NCBI GenBank assembly: GCA_031280115.1
Contig: JAITHF010000292.1
Location: forward strand, 1-6,641
From: Spirochaetaceae bacterium
Lineage (GTDB): Bacteria; Spirochaetota; Spirochaetia; Treponematales; Breznakiellaceae
Reading direction: 5' to 3'
Length of the DNA: 6,641 nucleotides
Part shown: positions 1-6,488 of the stretch, piece by piece
Layout: each line of letters begins with the position of its first letter
Numbering within the stretch: the stretch's first letter is position 1
Notes under the pieces: generated by a model
Seen by the model: only the letters and a program-made list of their open reading frames with translations
What the model was told of the DNA's origin: nothing
Databases searched by the model: none
Program-made: the position numbers and the translations under genes

Positions 1-662
1 TTGGCGACCTTTTCATCACCATTCAAGAACGGGAAGTTGCCAGACTGTCCCTGCAAGCGGATTATTTTCTCGCTCAGGGAACCTTGTACACAGACCTTAT
101 TGAAAGCGGGAAAGGGGTGGGAGCCAAAGCCCGCCTTATCAAAAGCCATCACAACGTAGGAAGCCCGCTTGTGCAGGCCAAACGGAAAGCTGGCAGGATT
201 ATCGAGCCTCTTGACCGGCTTTATAAGGACGAGGTGCGCCGGCTCGGCGGGATTATCGGTTTGGATTCAGAGGTGATTAACCGGCATCCTTTTCCGGGGC
301 CTGGACTTGCGGTTAGGATTATCGGGGAAGTTACTAAAGAGAAATGCGCGGTACTGAGAGAAGCAGACGCGGTATATATAACGGAACTGAAACGCCGGCG
401 CCTCTACGACAAAATATGGCAGGCTTTCGCGGTGCTGCTTCCGGTCAGGTCCGTGGGCGTCGCCGGAGACGAGCGTAAATACGGCTGGGTTCTCGCGCTC
501 CGGGCGGTTGTCAGCGCCGACGGCATGACCGCAGATGTGTATCCCTTTCTCATGGGAGATATTATCGAAATTGCCACTATCATCACCAACACGGTTGCCG
601 CCATCGGTCGAGTTGCCTACGACATTTCAAGCAAGCCTCCCGCGACTATCGAATGGGAATAA
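1..662 (+). CDS. guaA: GMP synthase (glutamine-hydrolysing), C-terminal part
   Basis: GuaA makes GMP from XMP, ATP and glutamine in the cytoplasm, the last step of de novo guanine nucleotide synthesis. Only about the last 219 residues are present. The frame is open from base 3 with no stop, so the gene starts left of the window; a TTG at 84 is internal. Visible hallmarks are the [13 protein letters not shown] stretch of the ATP-pyrophosphatase domain, SHHNVG, the EPL...YKDEVRRLG segment, HPFPGPGL (nt 285-308), LPVRSVGV and the invariant C-terminus KPPATIEWE before TAA. These belong to the XMP-binding/dimerisation domain, which looks intact. The loop after HHNVG is about three residues longer than in the E. 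coli enzyme as I remember it. The N-terminal glutamine amidotransferase domain is outside the window. The next gene has its own promoter, so guaA is probably last in its transcript. No strong terminator hairpin is visible after it, only T runs near 675-682 and 703-709. Confidence 0.97.
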   Translation, partial: GDLFITIQEREVARLSLQADYFLAQGTLYTDLIESGKGVGAKARLIKSHHNVGSPLVQAKRKAGRIIEPLDRLYKDEVRRLGGIIGLDSEVINRHPFPGPGLAVRIIGEVTKEKCAVLREADAVYITELKRRRLYDKIWQAFAVLLPVRSVGVAGDERKYGWVLALRAVVSADGMTADVYPFLMGDIIEIATIITNTVAAIGRVAYDISSKPPATIEWE

Positions 663-743
663 TACAGCGCCTGCGTTTTTTTAAAAGACAGAGAGAAATC
701 GCGGTTTTTTCACGTTTCCCTGTAATCCGGCGCCGAGTCCGGT

Positions 744-771
744 TTGACAAAAAAGACCTAAACTTTATACT
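744..771 (+). promoter_or_regulatory. Sigma-70-type promoter of the symporter gene
   Basis: A perfect -35 box TTGACA (744-749) is followed, after 16 bp, by TATACT (766-771), a 5/6 match to the -10 consensus. Transcription would start near 778, giving a leader of about 25 nt with the ribosome binding site inside it. It lies between the guaA stop and the symporter start, on the right strand. This indicates that the symporter is transcribed independently of guaA. Confidence 0.8.
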
Positions 772-790
772 TAAAATAACACTTTGCAAA

Positions 791-795
791 AGGAG
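791..795 (+). promoter_or_regulatory. Ribosome binding site of the symporter gene
   Basis: AGGAG lies 8 nt before the ATG at 804. It fixes that ATG as the start and gives a conventional, efficient initiation site, in contrast to the ATPase gene at 6234, which has none. Confidence 0.85.
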
Positions 796-803
796 TTTCC
801 ATT

Positions 804-2195
804 ATGGAACAGTTTGAAACTATCGCTGGCATAGTCAACGGGATTGTGTGGGGACCTTGGCTTTTGGTATTGCTTTTCGGCACGCATGTATTTATGACCG
901 TGAGAACAGGCTTTATCCAGCGGAAACTTGGGCTTGGCATTAAGCTGTCGGTTACGCGGGAAACCGGCGTGGCCGGAGACGTGTCGCAATTCGGCGCGCT
1001 TACCACGGCGCTGGCATCCACCATCGGCACGGGCAATATTATCGGGGTGGGAACCGCTATCGCGTCAGGCGGCCCCGGCGCGGTACTGTGGATGTGGCTT
1101 ACCGGTGTGTTCGGCATTGCCACCAAGTACGCCGAATCCCTTATCGCGGTGAAATACCGGGTAAAGGACGAACACGGCATGATGCTCGGCGGCGCGATGT
1201 TCGCGCTGGAACGAGGGCTCAAGATGAAATGGCTTGGGGTGCTTTTCGGCATCTTCGCCGCGTTTGCCGCGTTCGGCATTGGAGACGGGGTACAGTCTAA
1301 CGCGGTGGCGAGGATTATTAACGAAAACTTTGACGTGCCTTTGTGGATTCCCGGGGTAATTATGATGGTACTGACCGGTCTGGTGCTTATCGGGGGAATA
1401 AAGTGGATAACCAATGTATGCGTGGGGCTCGTGCCGATTATGTCCCTCCTCTATGTGATAGGCTGTATTATTATTCTGATTATACACCGGGGGTACATTG
1501 TTCCGGCCATCGCGGAAATTATTAAATACGCCTTCACGCCCACGGCCATAGGCGGCGGTTTACTGGGGTATACCATAAAAGAGGCCGCCCGCTTCGGTAT
1601 CGCTCGAGGGCTTTTCTCCAACGAGTCCGGCATGGGATCCGCGCCCATCGTGGCTTCAGCGGCAAAGACCAAGAATCCCGCTCGCCAAGCCCTTGTTTCC
1701 ATGACCGGCACCTTCTGGGACACGGTGATTATCTGCCTTATGACCGGCCTTGTGGTGGTAAGTTCAGCTATCGCGAACCCGAGCATTGATTACAGCAACG
1801 GCGCTTCCCTGGTGAATGCGTCCTTTGGCCAAATCCCCATCTTCGGCAAAGGGGTGCTGACCTTCGGGCTTGTTACCTTTGCGTTCTCCACTATTCTCGG
1901 CTGGTCCTACTACGGCGAGAAAGGAGCGGAGTATCTTTTAGGGCCCAAAGTGATTATTCCCTATCGAATACTTTATACGATGGTGGTATTTGTGGGCGCC
2001 ACTATACCCCTTGGCATCGTATGGAACATTGCCGACACCCTTAACGGGCTTATGATTATTCCCAATATCGTGGCGGTCCTGCTTTTGAGCGCGGTCATAT
2101 CTCAGGAAACAAATACCTATGTGTATGGCGACATTGAAAAAGTTGACACCGACCCTATTCCGTTACGCACAGACCTCCTAAAAAAACGCGGCTAA
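804..2195 (+). CDS. Sodium:alanine (AGCS family) amino acid symporter
   Basis: This is an inner-membrane secondary transporter of the alanine/glycine:cation symporter family (AgcS/DagA/AlsT type), importing alanine, glycine or a similar small amino acid with Na+. The 463-residue length is normal and the protein appears complete. Residues 89-98 (GGPGAVLWMW) match the family signature GGxGAxFWMW except for Leu at the usual Phe. Further family blocks are TIGTGNIIGVGTAIA (73-87), GLFSNESGMGSAPI (269-282) and FSTILGWSYYGEK (361-373). About 10-11 hydrophobic segments can be seen, for example near 15-34, 62-84, 93-110, 142-163, 182-199, 205-228, 298-322, 350-368, 387-408 and 413-433. The soluble, charged C-terminus ends LLKKRG. 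The ATG is supported by AGGAG 8 nt upstream and by the promoter at 744-771. It is monocistronic as far as seen and convergent with the ABC operon. Alanine versus glycine (or another) specificity cannot be read from sequence alone. Confidence 0.95.
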   Translation: MEQFETIAGIVNGIVWGPWLLVLLFGTHVFMTVRTGFIQRKLGLGIKLSVTRETGVAGDVSQFGALTTALASTIGTGNIIGVGTAIASGGPGAVLWMWLTGVFGIATKYAESLIAVKYRVKDEHGMMLGGAMFALERGLKMKWLGVLFGIFAAFAAFGIGDGVQSNAVARIINENFDVPLWIPGVIMMVLTGLVLIGGIKWITNVCVGLVPIMSLLYVIGCIIILIIHRGYIVPAIAEIIKYAFTPTAIGGGLLGYTIKEAARFGIARGLFSNESGMGSAPIVASAAKTKNPARQALVSMTGTFWDTVIICLMTGLVVVSSAIANPSIDYSNGASLVNASFGQIPIFGKGVLTFGLVTFAFSTILGWSYYGEKGAEYLLGPKVIIPYRILYTMVVFVGATIPLGIVWNIADTLNGLMIIPNIVAVLLLSAVISQETNTYVYGDIEKVDTDPIPLRTDLLKKRG

Positions 2196-2206
2196 ACCTC
2201 ACATAC

Positions 2207-2252
2207 AGGCGCGGCGCAAGACGCCGGTACGGGCAGCGCGGAGGGGTTTTTA
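2207..2252 (+). terminator. Possible intrinsic terminator of the symporter gene
   Basis: Twelve nt after the symporter stop begins a GC-rich segment with an inner hairpin GGCG-CAAGA-CGCC (2213-2225) and outer self-complementary GCGC boxes (2210-2213 and 2236-2239; the outer left box shares one base with the inner stem). It is followed by a five-T run (2247-2251). The stem is imperfect and the T run is short, so this is a plausible rather than a certain terminator. Confidence 0.35.
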
Positions 2253-2274
2253 GAAAAATAAAAATAAAACCCTC
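2241..2274. repeat. Inverted repeat with A-rich loop in the convergent intergenic region
   Basis: GAGGGGTTTT (2241-2250) pairs with AAAACCCTC (2266-2274), giving nine base pairs with one bulged G and a 15-nt A-rich loop. Read on the - strand, the loop is U-rich. It sits between two converging genes, so it may act in termination on either strand. It could also sequester the T run of the preceding hairpin. Function is inferred only from position. Confidence 0.45.
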
Positions 2275-2304
2275 TGCATACTAAAACCTGCCCTTTGGCT
2301 TTGC

Positions 2305-2316
2305 GCGTATATACGC
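2305..2316. repeat. Perfect 12-bp palindrome
   Basis: GCGTATATACGC is a perfect dyad. An alternative pairing TTGCG/CGCAA (2301-2305 with 2314-2318) closes an 8-nt loop. It lies between the convergent genes, so a promoter operator role is unlikely. It may be part of the terminator region or chance. Confidence 0.35.
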
Positions 2317-2325
2317 AATCAGATT

Positions 2326-2359
2326 CCCCCTGAGGGGCCCCTTCAGGGCCTTTTGGGGG
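2326..2359. terminator. GC-rich palindrome directly after the permease stop
   Basis: CCCTGA (2328-2333) and TCAGGG (2343-2348) flank the dyad GGGGCCCC (2334-2341), with one extra T. Outer CCCCC (2326-2330) and GGGGG (2355-2359) could extend the stem. On the - strand the structure starts immediately after the permease TAG, a typical place for a transcript-end hairpin. No T run follows on that strand, so it may work as an mRNA 3'-end protecting stem or a Rho-associated stop rather than a standard intrinsic terminator. Confidence 0.4.
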
Positions 2360-5300
2360 CTAGTCAGCGGCTTTCATGGAATCCGCCATCTTTATCGAAT
2401 CCAGCTTTTTCAGCATGAAAAGGTCAACCACGCCGGAGAAGAACAGGGTTATCATGCCGGAAAAGGCGAAACTGAGCGGCCCTATGCGCCTGCCGAACAT
2501 GAGGTCCGGGTTCTCCGCCACGCTGATAATAAAGCCGTGCAGGGGAATCCCCGCGCACAGGCCCGCAAGGGCGCCTACGATACTCAGCACGGTTATCTCC
2601 CGAAATATATACGCCGCGGCCTCTGACCGGTGGAACCCCAGGACGCGCAGCGTGGCAATCTCCCGTCTGCGCTCGTTAATATTGATGTTGGTAAGGTTAT
2701 ACAGCACAATCACCGCGAGGCCCCCGGCGGCGAATATCAGCACCAGCACCACAAAGCCGATACTGTGCAGAAGGTTGTTGTAGGACTCTTGGATACGGGA
2801 GGTAAACTCTGCGGACATAACCGGCTCTTCCGCAAGCAGCGCCGCGAGAAACCTATCCCGCTCGGCGTCGCCCTGTATCCCTGTGCAGGCAAAGATAGTG
2901 CGGTAGGAAGGCTCGCTCCCAAAGGTTTCGGCGTAGGCCTTGGCGCCTAGGTACGCGAAAACCCCCACATAGTTCTCGGTAACAGCCGAAAGGGTAACTT
3001 CCCCGCGAATACCCCGGGCATTTTCCAGCGTAAAGGCGTCCCCTGCCGAAAGCCCCAGGCGCTCGGCTATCTTTTCGGTCAAGACGGCCTGGGTATCAGA
3101 GAAGCGGAGCGGCGCCGCGGTCCGCCGGTCCTGTAAGCGGATAAAGTCAGGCAGGCTTTCGGCGTTTTGGGGAACCACCATGCTGATATTAAACCGTTCA
3201 GTTCCCTTGATAATAAAGCCCGCTTCGCTGTGGGCCAGGGCGCGGTTTTCAAGCGGCGTTTTAAGTGCCGCCATAGGCCGCGCCTCAATCTGTAGGTCGT
3301 AGCGGAACAGCTCCTCAAACTGGGTTTTGGCAATGTCCGTCATAGAATCCCGCAGGCCGAAGGCCGCCACCATAAGGGCGGTGCAGCCGGCGATGCCGGT
3401 GATGGTCATAAAGAAATGCTTCTTTTGCCTTATGAGGTTTCTGGCGGTTACTTTATGGGTAAACTTCATCCGGTTCCAGATGAACGGGATATATTCAAGA
3501 AATACCCGCTTGCCCGACTTAGGCGGTCGGGGGAGCATGAGGAACGCCGGCTTTTCCCACAGGGACCTATAGCAGGCGCAGGCCGTGGCGCCCATAGTGC
3601 AGGCCAGCACCAGGCCGCAGGAAATAAGGGCGAACGGCACGTTGAACCGGGTTACCAGCGGCGGCAGGCGGTATATGGCGGAAAAGGCGCGGTAGATGAT
3701 AAACGGCAGCCCCTGAAAGCCCGAAACCATGCCGGCAATCGAGCCCAGGGCGCCGGTCAAGCCGCAGTACACAAGATATTTAAGGAGGATAGCCCGTTTA
3801 TGGTAGCCTAGGGCTTTGAGGGTGCCTATCTCGACGCGCTCTTCCTCCACCATGCGGGTCATAGTGGTAAGGGCCACCAGCGCGGCGATAAGGATAAAAA
3901 AAAGGGGGAACACGGCGGCCACATCCGCGATTTTTTCCACATTGGCTTTATAGTTCATGCACCCTACATTGGCATTCCTGTCCAGCACATACCACTGGGG
4001 GAGGGGCACCGGATTATCCGCGATACGCTGTTTGGCGCGTTCAAGCTGTTCCCCGCTGTCTGTAAGGCGGGAGGCGGTTTCCGCTGACCGCCTCGCGTAT
4101 TCGGCTTCGCCGGCGCGCAGGCGCTCCCGGGCCCCAAGAAGCCGCAGCCGCCCTGAGTCAAGTTCCGCCCTGGCCGCGGCAAGCTCCGCTTCGGCGCCGG
4201 CAAACTCCCGCTCAGCGCCGCGCCGCGCCGCAAGAAGCGCCTCCTGCCCGGACCGGAGTTCCTGTTCTTTGGCGCTCACCGCGCTGGAACCGGCGGCATA
4301 CGCCGCAAGCCCCGCGTCGTACTGGGCGATACGCTCCTTTGCGCCCCGGGAAAATATGAGATACCATTTTCCCCGGTGTTTTTCCACCTGCTCCCGGGCC
4401 GCGTCAAGGCGGGTCTTGTTTTCAGAGAGCCGCGCCTTGGCCCTTGCAATCTCCGCCTCCCCCCGGGCGATCGCCGCCCCTGAGTCGTCAAGCTCCTTGA
4501 GCGCGGCGTCCCGCTTTTTCGCAAAGCCGCTCTCCGCCGCGGCAAACGCGGCCTCCGCCTCTTTGAACTCCCGCTCACCCTTGGCAAGTTCCGCTTTTCC
4601 CGCGTCAAGTTCCGCCCGGGCCGCCGCAAGCCCGGCTTCAGCGGAGCGCTTTGCCTCGCGGTACTCCGCTTCGGCGTCTGCCAGCGCCCCGGGGGTTATC
4701 CCGCCGGCGCCGGCTATGATCTCGTCCCGCCGGCTCCCGGCGCGTTCCGCGCCTAATTGCTGTACCTCCCGTGCCGCCGCTTCCACCAGCCGCGCGTAAG
4801 GCTCGGTGAAGCTGGTAAGCTGTTCGGCGCCTTTCACGGTGATATAGATGTCCGTGTACGCCGGCAGCGCGTAGGCGCCGGCTCTGGCATAGATGACAAG
4901 GCCGAGCCTGCCGTTTCCGATACTGCTCGGCTCCCGCTCGGTGGAGATATAAAGCGGGCTTTTGGCCACGCCGGTAACGGTAAAGCCTGTAACCGTATAG
5001 GCGCTGGTATCTTCTGCGGCAAGGGCGGCCCGGTCGCCTGCCGCAAGGGACGAGAGATACCCGCCGCCTTCCTGTACCAGGCATTCGTCATCCCGCTGCG
5101 GCATCCTGCCTGAGATAAGCTCAAGTTTATTGACCGCTTTCCCCTTTGCCTCAGGCCCGTTTATTTCTTCCGCCCCATCTTCTGCCATGCTTTCTAACGG
5201 CAGGCCGTATATCCGGGCTGCCAGGGCCTCATCCTTATCGGTAGTTACCAGCGCGTCGGCCACATACGCCGGAAGGACCCGGTCAACCGTTGGCAGGGCT

Positions 5301-5539
5301 TTAAGGAGCGCCGCATCCCGCTCGCTGAACCCCATAGTGCCTTTAACCCAGATGTCCATCATGCCTGCGCGGTCGAAGTAGCGGTCTATAGAAACCTTGA
5401 GGTCCGGGGTGGTGGCCAGCAATCCTGCGAGAAACCCCACTCCCAGGGCCACGATAGCGAAAAGCGCCGCAAAGCGCCCCAGGGTGAAGCGTATCTCCCG
5501 GGCGATGGTTTTGCCGTAAGTTTTCCCGACGTTCACCAT
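2360..5539 (-). CDS. Large FtsX-type ABC transporter permease with coiled-coil hairpin
   Basis: This is the membrane subunit of a type VII (MacB/LolCE-like) ABC transporter, 1059 residues. TM1 lies near 21-42, followed by an extracytoplasmic region to about 540. TMs near 541-560, 586-607 and 635-657 form FtsX domain 1. A second set follows: TM near 707-727, extracytoplasmic region 728-920, and TMs near 925-948, 980-1002 and 1022-1042 as FtsX domain 2. Coupling-helix motifs are EIGTLKALGY (570-579) and EIATLRVLGF (960-969). This is two MacB-style 4-TM halves in one chain. Residues 285-510 are an Ala/Glu/Arg-rich coiled coil with a break at 388-403. The ATG at 5539 overlaps the ATPase stop by 7 nt (ATGGTGA); a GTG at 5536 is an alternative start giving a 4-nt overlap. 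Only a weak Shine-Dalgarno-like stretch precedes it, so translational coupling is likely. The substrate is unknown; lipid, lipoprotein, peptide or drug are family possibilities. No adaptor gene is adjacent. The open antisense frames over the coiled coil are composition artefacts. Confidence 0.93.
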   Translation of the reverse strand: MVNVGKTYGKTIAREIRFTLGRFAALFAIVALGVGFLAGLLATTPDLKVSIDRYFDRAGMMDIWVKGTMGFSERDAALLKALPTVDRVLPAYVADALVTTDKDEALAARIYGLPLESMAEDGAEEINGPEAKGKAVNKLELISGRMPQRDDECLVQEGGGYLSSLAAGDRAALAAEDTSAYTVTGFTVTGVAKSPLYISTEREPSSIGNGRLGLVIYARAGAYALPAYTDIYITVKGAEQLTSFTEPYARLVEAAAREVQQLGAERAGSRRDEIIAGAGGITPGALADAEAEYREAKRSAEAGLAAARAELDAGKAELAKGEREFKEAEAAFAAAESGFAKKRDAALKELDDSGAAIARGEAEIARAKARLSENKTRLDAAREQVEKHRGKWYLIFSRGAKERIAQYDAGLAAYAAGSSAVSAKEQELRSGQEALLAARRGAEREFAGAEAELAAARAELDSGRLRLLGARERLRAGEAEYARRSAETASRLTDSGEQLERAKQRIADNPVPLPQWYVLDRNANVGCMNYKANVEKIADVAAVFPLFFILIAALVALTTMTRMVEEERVEIGTLKALGYHKRAILLKYLVYCGLTGALGSIAGMVSGFQGLPFIIYRAFSAIYRLPPLVTRFNVPFALISCGLVLACTMGATACACYRSLWEKPAFLMLPRPPKSGKRVFLEYIPFIWNRMKFTHKVTARNLIRQKKHFFMTITGIAGCTALMVAAFGLRDSMTDIAKTQFEELFRYDLQIEARPMAALKTPLENRALAHSEAGFIIKGTERFNISMVVPQNAESLPDFIRLQDRRTAAPLRFSDTQAVLTEKIAERLGLSAGDAFTLENARGIRGEVTLSAVTENYVGVFAYLGAKAYAETFGSEPSYRTIFACTGIQGDAERDRFLAALLAEEPVMSAEFTSRIQESYNNLLHSIGFVVLVLIFAAGGLAVIVLYNLTNININERRREIATLRVLGFHRSEAAAYIFREITVLSIVGALAGLCAGIPLHGFIISVAENPDLMFGRRIGPLSFAFSGMITLFFSGVVDLFMLKKLDSIKMADSMKAAD

Positions 5540-6234
5540 TCTATCTGTTCCGCCGCAAGGGGGCAGGGGTTTTTCTCGGAGCTTTGTATTCTGCCGTTTT
5601 TTATCCGCATAATCCGGTCAGCCATTTGGGTAATCGCCTGATTGTGGGTGATGACGATGACGGTTTTGCCGGTTTTGCGGCAGTTTTCCATGAGGAGGGT
5701 GAGGATTTGTTTGCCGGTCTGGTAATCAAGGGCCCCTGTTGGTTCGTCGCAGAGGAGTATCTTAGGGTTTTTTGCTAAGGCTCTGGCAATAGCGACCCGT
5801 TGTTGTTCCCCGCCTGAGAGCTGGGACGGGAAATTGTCCATCCGGCCCCCAAGGCCCACGGCGGCGAGGGTTTCTTTGGGGTCGTAGGGGTTGGGGCATA
5901 TTTCCGAGGCAAGTTCCACGTTTTCAAGGGCCGTGAGGTTTTGAATGAGGTTATAAAACTGGAACACGAACCCCACGTCATAGCGCCGGTAGCAGGTGAG
6001 TTCCCGTTCATTCATGCCGCTTATGCTGCGGCCGTCAAGGGTGATGGAGCCGCTGCCGCAGGAGTCCATGCCGCCGAGCATATTAAGCAGGGTGGTTTTT
6101 CCGGCGCCGCTTGGCCCGGCGATCACGCAGAATTCGCTTTTTTCAATGGTGAAGCTCATATTGTCAGCAGCGGTGATTTTCTGCCCGCCGGCGCCATAGT
6201 ATTTAGAGACCTGCTTAAATTCAATATAGCTCAT
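5533..6234 (-). CDS. ABC transporter ATP-binding protein (MacB/LolD type)
   Basis: This cytoplasmic ATPase powers the permease encoded immediately downstream. It is 233 residues long, standard for the LolD/MacB-type nucleotide-binding subunit. All catalytic elements are intact: Walker A GPSGAGKT (40-47), Q-loop Gln92 in FVFQFYNL, signature LSGGEQQR (139-146), Walker B ILLCDE with Glu164, D-loop GALD (167-170) and switch His197 in VITHN. The [19 protein letters not shown] stretch and the DEPTGALD sequence are typical of this subfamily. The ATG at 6234 is the first possible start: the frame upstream meets a TGA near 6282 with no other ATG, GTG or TTG between. There is no Shine-Dalgarno sequence, and a -10-like box sits 8 nt before the ATG, so the message may be leaderless. 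The stop overlaps the permease start, so the two are one operon. The C-terminal tail after about 215 is short, polar and without recognisable motifs. Confidence 0.95.
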   Translation of the reverse strand: MSYIEFKQVSKYYGAGGQKITAADNMSFTIEKSEFCVIAGPSGAGKTTLLNMLGGMDSCGSGSITLDGRSISGMNERELTCYRRYDVGFVFQFYNLIQNLTALENVELASEICPNPYDPKETLAAVGLGGRMDNFPSQLSGGEQQRVAIARALAKNPKILLCDEPTGALDYQTGKQILTLLMENCRKTGKTVIVITHNQAITQMADRIMRIKNGRIQSSEKNPCPLAAEQIEW

Positions 6235-6248
6235 ATACTTAAAGTATA
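6234..6248. promoter_or_regulatory. Perfect 15-bp inverted repeat over the ATPase start codon
   Basis: TATACTT-A-AAGTATA is a perfect dyad around a single central base. Its edge base 6234 is the A of the ATPase ATG, and the likely -10 box of the operon lies entirely within it. A protein bound here would block both transcription and initiation, so it could be an operator. AT-rich palindromes of this size can also arise by chance around a -10 box. Confidence 0.4.
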
Positions 6249-6271
6249 ACCCGGCGCCGCCGCTGTTTCCA
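6243..6271 (-). promoter_or_regulatory. Candidate promoter of the ABC operon
   Basis: On the - strand TATACT (6248-6243, 5/6 to the -10 consensus) is preceded, after 17 bp, by TGGAAA (6271-6266, 4/6 to the -35 consensus). The expected start of transcription falls at or within about one base of the ATG at 6234, implying a leaderless or near-leaderless mRNA. The absence of a ribosome binding site fits this. The -35 lies in the loop and arm of the hairpin at 6258-6277. Confidence 0.45.
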
Positions 6272-6277
6272 GCGGCG
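6258..6277. repeat. GC-rich hairpin upstream of the ABC operon
   Basis: CGCCGCTG and CAGCGGCG pair perfectly over 8 bp around a TTTC loop. It has no following T run on either strand, so it is not a standard intrinsic terminator. It overlaps the putative -35 of the ABC operon, so it may affect that promoter or be part of the larger structured region to its right. Confidence 0.5.
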
Positions 6278-6331
6278 CCTCAGCGGACTTCGCAGGCGCA
6301 CGGGCGCAGCGCAGGAAGCCTTGAGGGGTGG

Positions 6332-6419
6332 TTTGGAGGGCAGCCGAAGGCTGTTCCCTTACGGGAAGTTCGCAAAAGAATACGCGAAACATGAAGCGCT
6401 GATAAAAAAGCCCTCCAAA
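6332..6419. other. Multi-hairpin structured element in non-coding DNA
   Basis: A perfect 10-bp inverted repeat, TTTGGAGGGC (6332-6341) and GCCCTCCAAA (6410-6419), encloses three small hairpins. These are CAGCC-GAA-GGCTG (6341-6353), TTCCC-TTAC-GGGAA (6354-6367) and TTCGC/GCGAA with a 10-nt loop (6369-6388). The first shares base 6341 with the outer stem. A short AGCGCT dyad (6395-6400) follows. The arrangement could fold as a multibranch RNA on either strand. It has no tRNA T-loop sequence, and I do not recognise it as a known RNA family. It may be a leader or 3'-UTR element, an extragenic repeat or a small RNA. No open frame with a start codon covers it convincingly. Confidence 0.4.
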
Positions 6420-6426
6420 TTCTCTT

Positions 6427-6444
6427 AAAAAGGCGCGCAGCGCC
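6427..6444 (-). terminator. Intrinsic terminator on the - strand
   Basis: Read on the - strand, GGCGC-TGC-GCGCC (6444-6432) is followed directly by five T (6431-6427). The stem is short but all G-C, and the T run is in the right place. It would end transcripts coming from a gene beyond the right edge and insulate the ABC operon, which is consistent with that operon having its own promoter at 6243-6271. Confidence 0.5.
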
Positions 6445-6488
6445 GATAATTCGTTATATGATAATGATTTATCTGGGGACAGGATAGT

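Noticed and set aside
666..682. Intrinsic terminator of guaA before the T run at 675-682
   Set aside because: The only possible stem, CAG/CTG, is 3 bp, too short to be convincing.
766..780. Shared regulatory motif TATACTTAAA at the symporter promoter and the ABC start (6234-6243)
   Set aside because: The 10-bp match includes the -10 box itself and the AT-rich bases after it. Only the ABC site is a full palindrome, so chance similarity is the simpler explanation.
758..1414. 218-codon - strand open frame opposite the symporter
   Set aside because: It is a shadow of the symporter gene, proline/serine-rich with no family motifs. The + strand protein has clear AGCS signatures, a ribosome binding site and a promoter.
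3957..4799. Long + strand open frame (280 codons) antisense to the permease coiled coil
   Set aside because: It is Ser/Ala/Arg-rich low-complexity sequence, produced by the GC-rich Ala/Glu/Arg codons on the opposite strand. It has no recognisable domain, and the - strand gene has clear homology features.
6211..6239. + strand promoter using TATACT at 6234-6239
   Set aside because: The sequence 17 bp upstream (CTGCTT) does not resemble a -35, and no + strand gene follows. The box appears on this strand only because the site is palindromic.
6332..6419. tRNA or tRNA-like cloverleaf in the hairpin cluster
   Set aside because: The three inner hairpins resemble a cloverleaf only superficially. There is no T-loop GTTCGAAT-type sequence, and the arm lengths do not match.
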